Shown here in pieces: positions 1 to 9,349 of a stretch of 64,000 nucleotides of DNA. Numbering within the stretch: position 1 is the first letter of the stretch; each line of letters opens with the position of its first letter. Location: positions 1 to 64,000 of the forward strand of contig CAAFTU010000096.1 of NCBI GenBank assembly GCA_900766005.1. Direction: 5' to 3'. The notes under the pieces are model-generated. The model made no database searches. It was not told where the DNA came from and worked only from the letters and a program-made list of their open reading frames with translations. The position numbers and the translations under genes are program-made. The DNA comes from an uncultured Bacteroides sp. (GTDB lineage Bacteria; Bacteroidota; Bacteroidia; Bacteroidales; Bacteroidaceae).

Positions 1-14
1 AAGCACTAAGGATT

Positions 15-90
15 GATTCGCTAGCTCAGCAGGTAGAGCACAACACTTTTAATGTTGGGGTCCTGGGTTCGAGCCCCAGGCGGATCACCA
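15..90 (+). tRNA. tRNA-Lys (anticodon TTT)
   Basis: The full cloverleaf can be folded by eye. The acceptor GATTCGC (15-21) pairs with GCGGATC (80-86) with one G-T pair. The anticodon stem CAACA/TGTTG (41-45/53-57) encloses the loop CTTTTAA with anticodon TTT at 48-50. The T arm carries TTCGAGC. The 3' CCA is encoded (88-90). A strong terminator starts four bases later. Confidence 0.97.
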
Positions 91-93
91 AAC

Positions 94-130
94 AAAGAGC
101 GATTAACAACAGGTTAATCGCTCTTTTTCT
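94..130 (+). terminator. Rho-independent terminator of tRNA-Lys
   Basis: A perfect 14-bp stem (94-107 with 113-126) has a 5-base loop and runs into a T tract. It lies directly behind the tRNA. Confidence 0.9.
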
Positions 131-286
131 ATATTGTTTCTTCAAACAAAAAGCCCCACTACTCCCGCCCTGCAAGTCCACAGCCCCTTCCGGCTCCGTT
201 TGTAACACAAATGTAACATGTATGACACTTTTCTGCAATGTATATTTCCGTTCTTTGCACCCGAATAAAAGTAACATACAGACTAT

Positions 287-2533
287 ATGGAGACAATTTA
301 TCTATGCATTATCGTATTCCTGTTTGTCCTTGCCGTATTTGACTTGATAGTCGGAGTGAGCAACGACGCCGTAAACTTTCTGAACTCTGCGGTCGGTTCA
401 AAAGCCGCATCCTTCAAAACGATTCTATTTATTGCCGGAGTAGGTATCTTCATCGGAGCCGCCCTGTCCAACGGAATGATGGACATTGCCCGACACGGCA
501 TATACCAGCCGGAACATTTCTACTTTGCTGAAATCATGTGCATCCTGCTCGCCGTCATGCTGACCGACGTCGTGCTGCTCGATGTTTTCAACTCCATGGG
601 TATGCCCACATCAACCACCGTATCACTGGTATTCGAACTGCTGGGAGGTACTTTCGCCCTCTCACTCATCAAAGTACGCAACAGTGACACGCTGGCATTA
701 GGCGATTTAATCAACACCGACAAAGCACTTTCGGTCATCATGGCCATCTTTGTATCAGTAGCCATCGCCTTCTTTTTCGGAATGCTGGTACAGTGGATTG
801 CCCGTGTCGTTTTCACATTCAACTACACTAAAAAGATGAAATACAGCATCGCTCTCTTCGGAGGTATCGCTGCTACATCCATCATCTATTTCATGCTGAT
901 CAAAGGATTGAAGGACAGCACCTTCATGACACCTGAAAACAAACATTGGATCCAGGAAAACACAGTCATGCTCATTGCAGGACTCATGGTCTTCTTCACG
1001 ATTCTGATGCAGATACTCCACTGGTGCAAAGTGAATATCTTCAAGGTTGTCGTACTCATGGGTACATTCGCACTGGCTCTGGCTTTTGCAGGCAACGACT
1101 TGGTCAACTTTATCGGAGTACCTTTAGCAGGCTACTCTTCATTCATAGACTACACCACCAACGGTGCAGGTGACGCCAACGGCTTCCTAATGACCTCCTT
1201 GCTGGGTCCCGCCAAAACACCGTGGTACTTCCTGGTAGGCGCCGGCGCCATCATGGTCTTCGCGCTGTGCACCTCAAAGAAAGCACATGCCGTAATCAAA
1301 ACATCCGTAGACCTCTCCCGTCAAGATGAAGGAGAAGAAAACTTCGGAAGCACACCGATTGCCCGCACCATGGTGCGTATCAGCATGAACCTGGCCAACG
1401 GCATCACACGCATGATGCCCGAAAGCAGCAAGCAGTGGATCGGCAACCGTTTCCGCAAAGACGAAGCCATCATCGCCGATGGTGCCGCATTCGACCTGGT
1501 ACGTGCTTCTGTCAACCTGGTACTGGCAGGCTTGCTCATTGCTTTGGGTACGTCACTGAAACTTCCTCTTTCTACCACCTATGTTACTTTCATGGTAGCC
1601 ATGGGTACTTCACTGGCCGACCGTGCCTGGGGACGTGATTCTGCCGTATACCGCATCACCGGTGTGCTGAGCGTGATTGGCGGATGGTTCATCACCGCAG
1701 GTGCAGCCTTCACTATCTGTTTCTTCGTAGCACTCGTGCTTCACTACGGAGGCAACATCTCCATCGTAGTGCTGATTGCCTTGGCTGTCTTCATCCTCAT
1801 CCGCAGCCACGTGCTCTACAAAAAGCGCAAAGCAAAATCAGAAGGCAACGAAACTCTGAAACAGCTGATGAAATCGAACGACAGCGCAGAAGCATTGCAA
1901 TTGATGCGCCAGCATACACGGGAAGAACTCTGCAAAGTACTGGAATATGCAGAAACCAATTTCGAACTGACCGTGACTTCCTTCCTGCACGAAAACCTCC
2001 GCGGACTGCGCCGTGCTATGGGTTCCGGCAAGTTCGAGAAACAGCTCATCAAACAGATGAAGCGCACCGGTACCGTTGCCATGTGCCGTCTGAACAACCA
2101 GACCGTGCTGGATAAAGGACTCTACTATTATCAGGGCAACGACTTTGCCAGCGAGTTGGTATACAGCATCTCCCGCCTGTGCGAACCGTGTCTGGAACAT
2201 ATCGACAATAACTTCAACCCCTTTGACGCCATCCAGAAAGGTGAGTTCAGCGACGTCACAGAAGACATCACCTATTTCTTGCAGCAATGTCGCAAAGCAT
2301 TGGAGAACAACGATTTCAACAATCTTGATGAAGAAATCAACCGAGGATTCGATATCAACAACCAGCTGGCTACATTGAAGCAGAAAGAGTTGCAGCGCAT
2401 CCAAAGCCAGTCGGGCAGCATCCGGGTAAGCATGGTTTACCTGTCCATGGTTCAGGAAGCCCACAATGTGGTGACCTACACCATCAACATGATGAAAGTA
2501 AGCCGAAAATTCCAATCGGACAACGAAAAATAA
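287..2533 (+). CDS. PiT-family inorganic phosphate transporter with C-terminal PhoU-like extension
   Basis: A 748-residue inner-membrane protein of the PiT (Pho4) family, which imports inorganic phosphate with a coupling cation. The two inverted halves each carry the family signature: VGVSNDAVNF (N26, D27) and AGNDLVNFIGVPLAG near 268-282. The matching PTSTT/LSTTY re-entrant motifs lie near 107 and 428. About ten hydrophobic segments precede residue 520. The last ~230 residues are soluble, helical and charged and resemble a PhoU-like domain fused to the transporter, a layout common in Bacteroidetes. It is monocistronic, with a strong terminator at 2564. The ATG at 287 immediately precedes the first hydrophobic segment. 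Confidence 0.93.
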   Translation: METIYLCIIVFLFVLAVFDLIVGVSNDAVNFLNSAVGSKAASFKTILFIAGVGIFIGAALSNGMMDIARHGIYQPEHFYFAEIMCILLAVMLTDVVLLDVFNSMGMPTSTTVSLVFELLGGTFALSLIKVRNSDTLALGDLINTDKALSVIMAIFVSVAIAFFFGMLVQWIARVVFTFNYTKKMKYSIALFGGIAATSIIYFMLIKGLKDSTFMTPENKHWIQENTVMLIAGLMVFFTILMQILHWCKVNIFKVVVLMGTFALALAFAGNDLVNFIGVPLAGYSSFIDYTTNGAGDANGFLMTSLLGPAKTPWYFLVGAGAIMVFALCTSKKAHAVIKTSVDLSRQDEGEENFGSTPIARTMVRISMNLANGITRMMPESSKQWIGNRFRKDEAIIADGAAFDLVRASVNLVLAGLLIALGTSLKLPLSTTYVTFMVAMGTSLADRAWGRDSAVYRITGVLSVIGGWFITAGAAFTICFFVALVLHYGGNISIVVLIALAVFILIRSHVLYKKRKAKSEGNETLKQLMKSNDSAEALQLMRQHTREELCKVLEYAETNFELTVTSFLHENLRGLRRAMGSGKFEKQLIKQMKRTGTVAMCRLNNQTVLDKGLYYYQGNDFASELVYSISRLCEPCLEHIDNNFNPFDAIQKGEFSDVTEDITYFLQQCRKALENNDFNNLDEEINRGFDINNQLATLKQKELQRIQSQSGSIRVSMVYLSMVQEAHNVVTYTINMMKVSRKFQSDNEK

Positions 2534-2563
2534 ACACACAATTCACAAATCATTCATTTATAC

Positions 2564-2602
2564 TCCCCCGGAGAAGTCTTTCCACTTCCCGGGGGATTTT
2601 TA
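2564..2602 (+). terminator. Terminator after phosphate transporter
   Basis: The stem TCCCCCGG (2564-2571) pairs with CCGGGGGA (2589-2596), is extended inward by GAAGT/ACTTC, and is followed by T-rich sequence. Confidence 0.85.
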
Positions 2603-2695
2603 TTCAATGCCTTTCCCCCGCCGCCACAACCCCGCAGTCCCTTCTATTTTTCCAGAAGTTAGCTGTATGATGCTGTAAAATAGGAGAGAATTCAC

Positions 2696-2703
2696 TATCT
2701 TTG
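2696..2703 (+). promoter_or_regulatory. Bacteroides-type -7 box for ABC-F gene
   Basis: TATCTTTG matches TAnnTTTG exactly and lies 22 bases before the ATG at 2726. A clear -33 TTTG element is not obvious. Confidence 0.6.
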
Positions 2704-2725
2704 CAACTTTAATAAAAAAGAGTAT

Positions 2726-4372
2726 ATGATTTCTGTAGACGGACTGGCCGTGGAATTTGGCGGCACTACCCTATTTAGTGACATTTCCTTTGTGATTAAC
2801 GAAAAAGACCGTATTGCCCTGATGGGTAAGAACGGAGCGGGCAAGAGCACCCTGCTGAAAATTCTGGCAGGTGTACGCCAACCTACCCGCGGCAAAGTGT
2901 CGGCACCCAAAGACTGCGTAGTGGCTTACCTGCCACAGCACTTAATGACAGAAGACGGCCGCACGGTGTTTGAGGAAACAGCACAGGCTTTTGCCCATCT
3001 GCACGAAATGGAAGCAGAAATTGAACGACTGAACAAAGAGCTGGAAACACGCACTGACTACGAAAGCGACAGCTATATGGAATTGATTGAAAAAGTGTCT
3101 ACACTGAGCGAAAAATTCTATTCCATTGATGCCACGAACTACGAAGAGGATGTAGAAAAGGCCCTCCTCGGACTAGGCTTCAAGCGTTCAGATTTCCACC
3201 GGCAGACCAGCGATTTCAGCGGAGGATGGCGGATGCGTATTGAGTTGGCCAAACTGTTGCTGCAGAATCCGGACGTGTTGCTGCTCGACGAGCCCACCAA
3301 CCACCTGGACATCGAGTCTATCCAATGGCTGGAAGAGTTTCTTATCAACAACGGAAAGGCAGTCATCGTCATCAGCCACGACCGCAAGTTTGTGGACAAC
3401 ATCACCACACGCACCATTGAGGTCACCATGGGACGCATCTACGACTATAAAGTGAACTACTCGCAATACCTGCAACTGCGCAAAGAGCGCCGCGAACAGC
3501 AGCAGAAAGCATACGACGAACAGCAGAAGTTCATCGCCGAAACCAAGGAATTCATCGAACGCTTCAAAGGCACCTACTCCAAGACACTGCAAGTGCAGAG
3601 CCGCGTGAAGATGCTGGAGAAACTAGAACTACTGGAAGTTGACGAAGAAGACACTTCGGCCCTGCGTCTGAAATTCCCTCCCTCCCCCCGTTCCGGCAGC
3701 TATCCGGTCATCATGGACGGAGTAGGCAAAGCATACGGGGAGAAGACAGTGTTCCGCAATGTCAACCTCACCATCGAACGCGGCGACAAGGTGGCGTTTG
3801 TAGGCAAGAACGGAGAGGGTAAGTCGACCCTGGTGAAATGTATCATGAAAGAACTGGAGCATGAAGGGACACTGACGTTGGGACACAACGTACAGATAGG
3901 CTACTTTGCACAGAATCAAGCCTCCCTTATGGATGAGAACCTGACAGTGTTCCAGACCATTGACGATGTAGCCAAGGGAGAGATACGAAACAAAATACGC
4001 GACCTGCTCGGTGCGTTTATGTTTGGCGGACCGGAAGAGTCGATGAAAAAGGTCAAGGTGCTTTCGGGAGGTGAACGCACACGCCTGGCCATGATTAAGC
4101 TATTGCTGGAACCGGTGAACCTGCTGATTCTGGACGAGCCGACCAACCACCTGGACATGAAGACAAAAGACATTCTGAAGCAGGCTTTGGTTGACTTCGA
4201 CGGTACTCTGATAGTCGTATCACACGACCGTGACTTCCTTGACGGACTGGTGACCAAAGTCTATGAATTCGGCAACCAGAAAGTCACCGAACACCTCTGT
4301 GGCATCTACGAATTCCTCGAAAAGAAAAAAATGGATTCACTCCAGGAATTAGAAAAGAATAATAAACAATAA
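2726..4372 (+). CDS. ABC-F family ATP-binding protein
   Basis: A soluble 548-residue protein with two ABC ATPase cassettes in tandem and no membrane segments, the hallmark of ABC-F translation factors (EttA/Uup/YheS group). Cassette 1 has Walker A GKNGAGKST (34-42), signature FSGGWRMR (164-171) and Walker B LLLDEPTNHLD (185-195). Cassette 2 has GKNGEGKST (360-368), LSGGERTR and LILDEPTNHLD. The charged inter-domain linker (about 240-310) corresponds to the P-site tRNA-interaction motif that inserts into the ribosomal E site. Most members resolve stalled ribosomes; some give antibiotic protection, which cannot be told from sequence alone. It has its own promoter. The next gene also has one. 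Confidence 0.93.
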   Translation: MISVDGLAVEFGGTTLFSDISFVINEKDRIALMGKNGAGKSTLLKILAGVRQPTRGKVSAPKDCVVAYLPQHLMTEDGRTVFEETAQAFAHLHEMEAEIERLNKELETRTDYESDSYMELIEKVSTLSEKFYSIDATNYEEDVEKALLGLGFKRSDFHRQTSDFSGGWRMRIELAKLLLQNPDVLLLDEPTNHLDIESIQWLEEFLINNGKAVIVISHDRKFVDNITTRTIEVTMGRIYDYKVNYSQYLQLRKERREQQQKAYDEQQKFIAETKEFIERFKGTYSKTLQVQSRVKMLEKLELLEVDEEDTSALRLKFPPSPRSGSYPVIMDGVGKAYGEKTVFRNVNLTIERGDKVAFVGKNGEGKSTLVKCIMKELEHEGTLTLGHNVQIGYFAQNQASLMDENLTVFQTIDDVAKGEIRNKIRDLLGAFMFGGPEESMKKVKVLSGGERTRLAMIKLLLEPVNLLILDEPTNHLDMKTKDILKQALVDFDGTLIVVSHDRDFLDGLVTKVYEFGNQKVTEHLCGIYEFLEKKKMDSLQELEKNNKQ

Positions 4373-4411
4373 AAAGAACATACAAGAGAAAAAACGGGAT
4401 AAAAGTATTTG

Positions 4412-4419
4412 TATATTTG
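4412..4419 (+). promoter_or_regulatory. -7 box of the heavy-metal efflux operon
   Basis: TATATTTG fits TAnnTTTG and ends seven bases before the ATG at 4426. A TTG-initiated reading frame beginning at 4417 would start inside this box, so the ATG at 4426 is the more likely start. Confidence 0.6.
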
Positions 4420-4425
4420 CAGCGC

Positions 4426-4836
4426 ATGAAAAGAAAGAACCGAATCATAGCCGTCTTTTTACTTTTTATCAACATCATCATGTTGGTAGCGGCTGTTTTT
4501 CCCCATCACCATCATGCCAACGGAGTGATTTGCCTGAAGCAGGACTTCAGCATCGAGCAAGCCTGCCCCATTCATCATCACCATCCGGCCCAACATGAAT
4601 GCTGCAGCAACGAATGCCTCACCCGCTTTTACTCACCGGCCCCCACCGTTCACATGAACAGCGGGCCTGATTATGTGCTGATTACGACGCTGTTTACTGA
4701 TATGATTATCGAACAGCTGCTGCGGCCGCTAGAAAGACGCGTCAAAAACTATTACGTCTATCGAGATACATTATATGGTACGGACATTGTCCGTACCAAC
4801 TCCCTGCGGGCCCCTCCTATGCTGTTTTTGGTGTAA
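4426..4836 (+). CDS. His/Cys-rich membrane-anchored protein (DUF6769-like), first gene of metal-efflux operon
   Basis: A 136-residue protein with one N-terminal hydrophobic segment (about residues 6-23) followed by an exported tail. The tail is rich in metal ligands: HHHH just after the membrane segment, then a stretch with PIHHHHPAQHECCSNEC. It resembles the small DUF6769-type proteins placed next to Cus/Czc efflux genes in Bacteroidetes. A periplasmic metal-binding or sensing role is inferred from composition and position. The 4417 TTG start was rejected because it lies in the -7 box. It is followed after 100 bases by the efflux adaptor. Confidence 0.7.
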   Translation: MKRKNRIIAVFLLFINIIMLVAAVFPHHHHANGVICLKQDFSIEQACPIHHHHPAQHECCSNECLTRFYSPAPTVHMNSGPDYVLITTLFTDMIIEQLLRPLERRVKNYYVYRDTLYGTDIVRTNSLRAPPMLFLV

Positions 4837-4936
4837 ATTCATAGCCTCTGCAACTCAGTTGCAGGGACTTATCCCTTATTTTGCAACAGAAAAAAACAGT
4901 AAAAACGTAAACAACGTAATTAGGAGAATTTGATTC

Positions 4937-6202
4937 ATGAAAAAAATTATCTTTATGGGAATACTGAGCTTGTTTGCCTTGGGTTCCTGCCAAAACCACC
5001 ACTCACATAACCACGAAGGCCACAACCACGAAACTCACAAGCACGACGGACACAACCATGACGGCCACAGCCACGATGAGCACAATCACGACGGCCATGA
5101 CCATGCAGCCGAAGGACACGACCATGCTGCAGAAGGTGCCGATCACACCCATGCAACAGCAGCCGGCAACCACAATCACGCCGATGAAATCATCCTGCCC
5201 AAGGCCAAAGCCGATGCAGCAGGTGTAAAAGTCAGTGTCGTTAGCCCCGGCACCTTCCGCCAAGTCATCAAGACCAGCGGTGAAGTGCTGGCTGCTCAAG
5301 GAGACGAGTCGGTAGCCGTAGCCACCGTAGCCGGTGTCGTTTCGTTCCGCAAAAAAGTAACCGAAGGGATGCAGGTAAGCCAAGGTGCCCCGCTGGTTAC
5401 TGTCTCATCCAACAACATTGCCGAGGGTGACCCGGTGCAGCGTGCCCGCAACACCTACGAAGTGGCGAAGAAAGAATACGAACGGATGAAATCACTGGTA
5501 GGAAACAAGATCGTGTCTGAGAAAGAATTTGCCCGTGCCGAAGAAGTGTATGAAAATGCCCGCATCAGCTACGAAGCATTGGCCAAGAACCATTCGGCCA
5601 GCGGACAGAGCATTCCCTCTCCTATCAGCGGATACGTAAAAAGCATCCTGGTGAAAGAAGGCGACTATGTCACTGTGGGACAGCCACTGGTGAGCGTTAC
5701 GCAAAACCGCCGCTTGTTCCTGCGTGCCGAAGTGTCGGAAAAATACTATCCCTACCTGCGCAGCATCACATCGGCCAACTTCCAGACACCTTACAACAAC
5801 AAGCTGTATGAACTGGATGACCTGAACGGACGACTGCTTTCAAGCGGAAAAGCATCGGGCGACAACTCATTCTATGTGCCCGTCACTTTCGAATTCGACA
5901 ACAAAGGCGACATGATTCCCGGTTCCTACGTAGAGGTCTATCTGCTTTCATCCCCTATGGAGCAAGTACTGTCGCTCCCGCGCACAGCCCTCACCGAAGA
6001 GCAAGGCGTGTTCTTTGTCTACCTGCAACTGGACGAAGAAGGCTATAAGAAACAGGAGGTGACCCTGGGAGCCGACAACGGCAAGCAAGTGCAGATACTC
6101 TCAGGTATCCACGCTGGCGACCGGGTGGTGACTGAAGGCGCCTATCATGTGCGTCTGGCAAGTGCAAGCAATGCCATTCCGGGACACACCCACGAACATT
6201 AA
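4937..6202 (+). CDS. Heavy-metal efflux RND periplasmic adaptor (CusB/CzcB family) with histidine-rich N-terminus
   Basis: A 421-residue lipoprotein with lipobox LGSC (Cys18). It is the membrane-fusion subunit linking an RND pump to its outer-membrane channel. Residues 21-81 hold 22 histidines in repeating H-x-H and G-H-N-H units and probably capture divalent metal in the periplasm. The rest has the usual adaptor order: a lipoyl-like half motif near 105-150, an alpha-hairpin (about 160-215), the second lipoyl half containing PSPISGYVKSILVKEGDYV (near 230-248), then beta-barrel and membrane-proximal domains. The RND pump follows 41 bases later. Substrate (Cu/Ag, Zn/Co/Cd or Ni) cannot be decided, although a His-rich tail fits Zn, Ni or Co better than the Met-rich Cu systems. 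Confidence 0.92.
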   Translation: MKKIIFMGILSLFALGSCQNHHSHNHEGHNHETHKHDGHNHDGHSHDEHNHDGHDHAAEGHDHAAEGADHTHATAAGNHNHADEIILPKAKADAAGVKVSVVSPGTFRQVIKTSGEVLAAQGDESVAVATVAGVVSFRKKVTEGMQVSQGAPLVTVSSNNIAEGDPVQRARNTYEVAKKEYERMKSLVGNKIVSEKEFARAEEVYENARISYEALAKNHSASGQSIPSPISGYVKSILVKEGDYVTVGQPLVSVTQNRRLFLRAEVSEKYYPYLRSITSANFQTPYNNKLYELDDLNGRLLSSGKASGDNSFYVPVTFEFDNKGDMIPGSYVEVYLLSSPMEQVLSLPRTALTEEQGVFFVYLQLDEEGYKKQEVTLGADNGKQVQILSGIHAGDRVVTEGAYHVRLASASNAIPGHTHEH

Positions 6203-6243
6203 TCCTACAACCGTCATTCATTAATCACTAAAATTGTAAGATC

Positions 6244-9200
6244 GTGCTTAATAAAATCATACATTATTCGCTGCACAACCGGCTGGTTGTGCTCTGTGCA
6301 GCTGTACTCCTGCTCATTGCAGGGTCGTATACAGCCATGCACACCGATGTGGACGTCTTCCCCGACCTCACTGCACCGACGGTGGTCATCATGACCGAAG
6401 CCAACGGGATGGCAGCTGAGGAGGTGGAACAGCTCGTAACCTTCCCCATCGAAACAGCTGTGAACGGTGCCACACACGTGCGCCGCGTACGTTCCTCATC
6501 TACCAACGGGTTCTCCATTGCCTGGGTGGAATTCGACTGGGGCACCGACATCTATCTGGCCCGGCAGATTGTCAGTGAGAAACTGGCCATCGTCGGAGAA
6601 TCCCTGCCTTCCAATGTAGGCAAACCCACCCTCGGTCCGCAATCGTCCATCCTGGGTGAAATGATGATCATCGGTCTCACGGCCGACTCTACCTCCATGC
6701 TCGACTTGCGCACCATTGCCGACTGGACCGTGCGTCCGCGTCTGCTCTCCACCGGAGGGGTGGCACAGGTAGACGTGTTGGGAGGCGACATCAAAGAATA
6801 TCAGATTCAGCTGGACCCCAAGCGCATGCGCCACTACGGTGTAAGCATGAGCGAGGTGATGGCTGTGACAGAAGACATGAACCTCAATGCCAACGGCGGT
6901 GTGCTGTATGAATTCGGAAACGAATTTATCGTGCGCGGCATGCTCTCTACCACCCGGCTCGAAGAAATGGCCAAAGCTGTAGTGAAAACGGTCGAAAACT
7001 TCCCGGTGAAACTGGAAGACATTGCCGATGTGAAAATAGGTGCCAAAGTGCCCAAACTGGGAACGGCTTCCGAACGTGGAAAGTCGGCCATACTGCTGAC
7101 CGTAACCAAACAGCCGGCCACCAGCACACTCGACCTGACAGCCAAGCTGGAAGCGTCACTGAAAGACCTGCAGAAAAACCTGCCGGCCGACGTAAAAGTA
7201 TCTACCGACATTTTCCGCCAAAGCCGCTTCATTGAAAGTTCAATCGGCAACGTAAAGAAATCCCTCTTCGAAGGAGGTATCTTCGTGGTCATTGTCCTCT
7301 TTCTCTTTCTGGCCAATGTGCGCACTACAGTTATCTCACTCATCACCCTGCCCATTTCCCTGCTCGTGTCCATCCTCACCCTTCACTACATGGGGCTGAC
7401 CATCAACACCATGAGTTTGGGAGGTATGGCCATCGCCATCGGTTCGCTGGTGGATGATGCCATTGTGGACGTGGAAAATGTATATAAGCGCCTGCGCGAA
7501 AACAAGCTGAAACCCGAAGCCGAACGCATGAAGACACTGGATGTGGTGTTCCATGCCTCGAAAGAGGTGCGCATGCCTATCCTCAACTCCACCCTGATTA
7601 TTGTAGTCAGCTTTGTTCCTTTGTTCTTCCTGAGCGGCATGGAAGGCCGCATGCTGGTGCCGCTGGGCATTGCCTTCATTGTGCCGCTGTTTGCCTCTAC
7701 CGTCGTGGCACTGACCCTGACTCCGGTGCTTTGCTCTTACCTGCTGGACAACAGCAAGACCGACAAAGAACTGAAGGAGTCGTTCATTGCCCGCTGGATG
7801 AAAGGCATCTATGAAAAAATGCTGGTCTGGGTGCTGGCCCACAAAAAGGTCACTTTAGGCAGCATCATCGGTGTGTTTCTCCTTGCCTTAGGTATGTTCT
7901 TCACCCTCGGACGCAGCTTCCTGCCCTCGTTCAACGAAGGTTCGTTTACCATCAACATCAGTTCGCTGCCGGGTATTTCACTGGAAGAAAGCAACCAGAT
8001 CGGACATCGGGCCGAAGAGCTGCTGCTCAGCATTCCTGAGATACAGACCGTGGCCCGCAAAACGGGACGCGCCGAACTGGCAGAGCACTCTTTCGGTGTT
8101 AACGTGTCGGAACTGGAAGCACCTTTCGAACTGAAAGACCGTTCACGCAGCGAGCTCGTGGCCGAAGTGCGCGAAAAACTCAACACCCTCACCGGAGCCA
8201 ATATCGAAATCGGACAGCCCATCAGCCACCGCATCGATGCCATGCTCTCGGGTACGAAAGCCAATATTGCCATCAAACTGTTTGGTGACGACTTGAACAA
8301 GATGTTCTCTCTCGGCAACCAGATTAAAGAAACAATAGGCGGCATTGAAGGCATTGCCGACCTCAACGTGGAACAGCAGATTGAGCGGCCTCAGCTGAAA
8401 ATCCAGCCCCGCCGCGAGATGCTGGCCAAATACGGCATCACCCTGCCTGAGTTCTCCCAGTTTGTCAATGTGACACTGGCCGGTAAAGTGGTATCCCAGG
8501 TCTACGAAAAGGGAAAAAGCTTCGACCTCACCGTGAAAGTGAAAGATGAAGAACGCGATGAAATGGAAAAGATTCGCAACCTGATGATTGACACTGCTGA
8601 CGGACGCAAAATTCCGCTGGACTACGTAGCCGAAGTGGTGTCGGCCATGGGCCCCAACAGCATCAGCCGTGAAAACGTGAAGCGCAAGATTGTCATCTCT
8701 GCCAACGTGGCCGACCGCGACCTGCGCAGTGTTGTGAACGACATCCAGCAGCAGATTGACGCGTCTATCCAGCTTCCGGAAGGATATCACATTGAATATG
8801 GCGGTCAGTTTGAAAGCGAACAGGCAGCCAGCCGCACACTGGCACTGACCTCATTCATCAGCATCGTCATCATCTTCCTGCTGCTCTACAACGAGTTCCG
8901 CAGCGTGAAAGAGTCGGGTGTCATCCTGCTCAACCTGCCGCTGGCACTGATTGGCGGTGTGTTTGCACTGGTGCTCACCACCGGCGAAATCAGTATTCCG
9001 GCCATCATCGGATTCATCTCGCTCTTTGGTATTGCCACCCGAAATGGTATGTTGCTCATCAGCCACTATAACCACTTGCAGCAAGAAGAAGGACTCAGCG
9101 TGTACAACAGCGTCATCCAAGGTTCGCTCGACCGTCTGAACCCCATTCTGATGACGGCCCTGTCATCGGCTCTCGCCTTGATTCCGCTGGCTTTGGGTGG

Positions 9201-9330
9201 AGATCTGCCGGGCAATGAAATCCAGAGTCCGATGGCGAAAGTGATTCTGGGCGGATTGCTCACCTCCACGTTCCTGAACGGATTCATCGTTCCCATTGTT
9301 TATATCATGATGCACCGGAAAAAAGCATAA
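6244..9330 (+). CDS. Heavy-metal efflux RND pump (CusA/CzcA family)
   Basis: A 1028-residue inner-membrane proton/metal antiporter of the HME-RND class. It has one N-terminal membrane helix, a large periplasmic loop, a helix bundle, a second large periplasmic loop and the remaining helices. The opening carries DVDVFPDLTAPTVVIMTEA, typical of HME pumps. The TM4 proton-relay region reads GSLVDDAIVDVENVY (400-414) with acidic residues D404, D405, D409 and E411, close to D405 of E. coli CusA. It starts with GTG. It lies between the adaptor and the channel gene, giving a complete tripartite CBA system. Confidence 0.95.
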   Translation: MLNKIIHYSLHNRLVVLCAAVLLLIAGSYTAMHTDVDVFPDLTAPTVVIMTEANGMAAEEVEQLVTFPIETAVNGATHVRRVRSSSTNGFSIAWVEFDWGTDIYLARQIVSEKLAIVGESLPSNVGKPTLGPQSSILGEMMIIGLTADSTSMLDLRTIADWTVRPRLLSTGGVAQVDVLGGDIKEYQIQLDPKRMRHYGVSMSEVMAVTEDMNLNANGGVLYEFGNEFIVRGMLSTTRLEEMAKAVVKTVENFPVKLEDIADVKIGAKVPKLGTASERGKSAILLTVTKQPATSTLDLTAKLEASLKDLQKNLPADVKVSTDIFRQSRFIESSIGNVKKSLFEGGIFVVIVLFLFLANVRTTVISLITLPISLLVSILTLHYMGLTINTMSLGGMAIAIGSLVDDAIVDVENVYKRLRENKLKPEAERMKTLDVVFHASKEVRMPILNSTLIIVVSFVPLFFLSGMEGRMLVPLGIAFIVPLFASTVVALTLTPVLCSYLLDNSKTDKELKESFIARWMKGIYEKMLVWVLAHKKVTLGSIIGVFLLALGMFFTLGRSFLPSFNEGSFTINISSLPGISLEESNQIGHRAEELLLSIPEIQTVARKTGRAELAEHSFGVNVSELEAPFELKDRSRSELVAEVREKLNTLTGANIEIGQPISHRIDAMLSGTKANIAIKLFGDDLNKMFSLGNQIKETIGGIEGIADLNVEQQIERPQLKIQPRREMLAKYGITLPEFSQFVNVTLAGKVVSQVYEKGKSFDLTVKVKDEERDEMEKIRNLMIDTADGRKIPLDYVAEVVSAMGPNSISRENVKRKIVISANVADRDLRSVVNDIQQQIDASIQLPEGYHIEYGGQFESEQAASRTLALTSFISIVIIFLLLYNEFRSVKESGVILLNLPLALIGGVFALVLTTGEISIPAIIGFISLFGIATRNGMLLISHYNHLQQEEGLSVYNSVIQGSLDRLNPILMTALSSALALIPLALGGDLPGNEIQSPMAKVILGGLLTSTFLNGFIVPIVYIMMHRKKA

Positions 9331-9349
9331 TTCATAAAACCAAGAAGAT

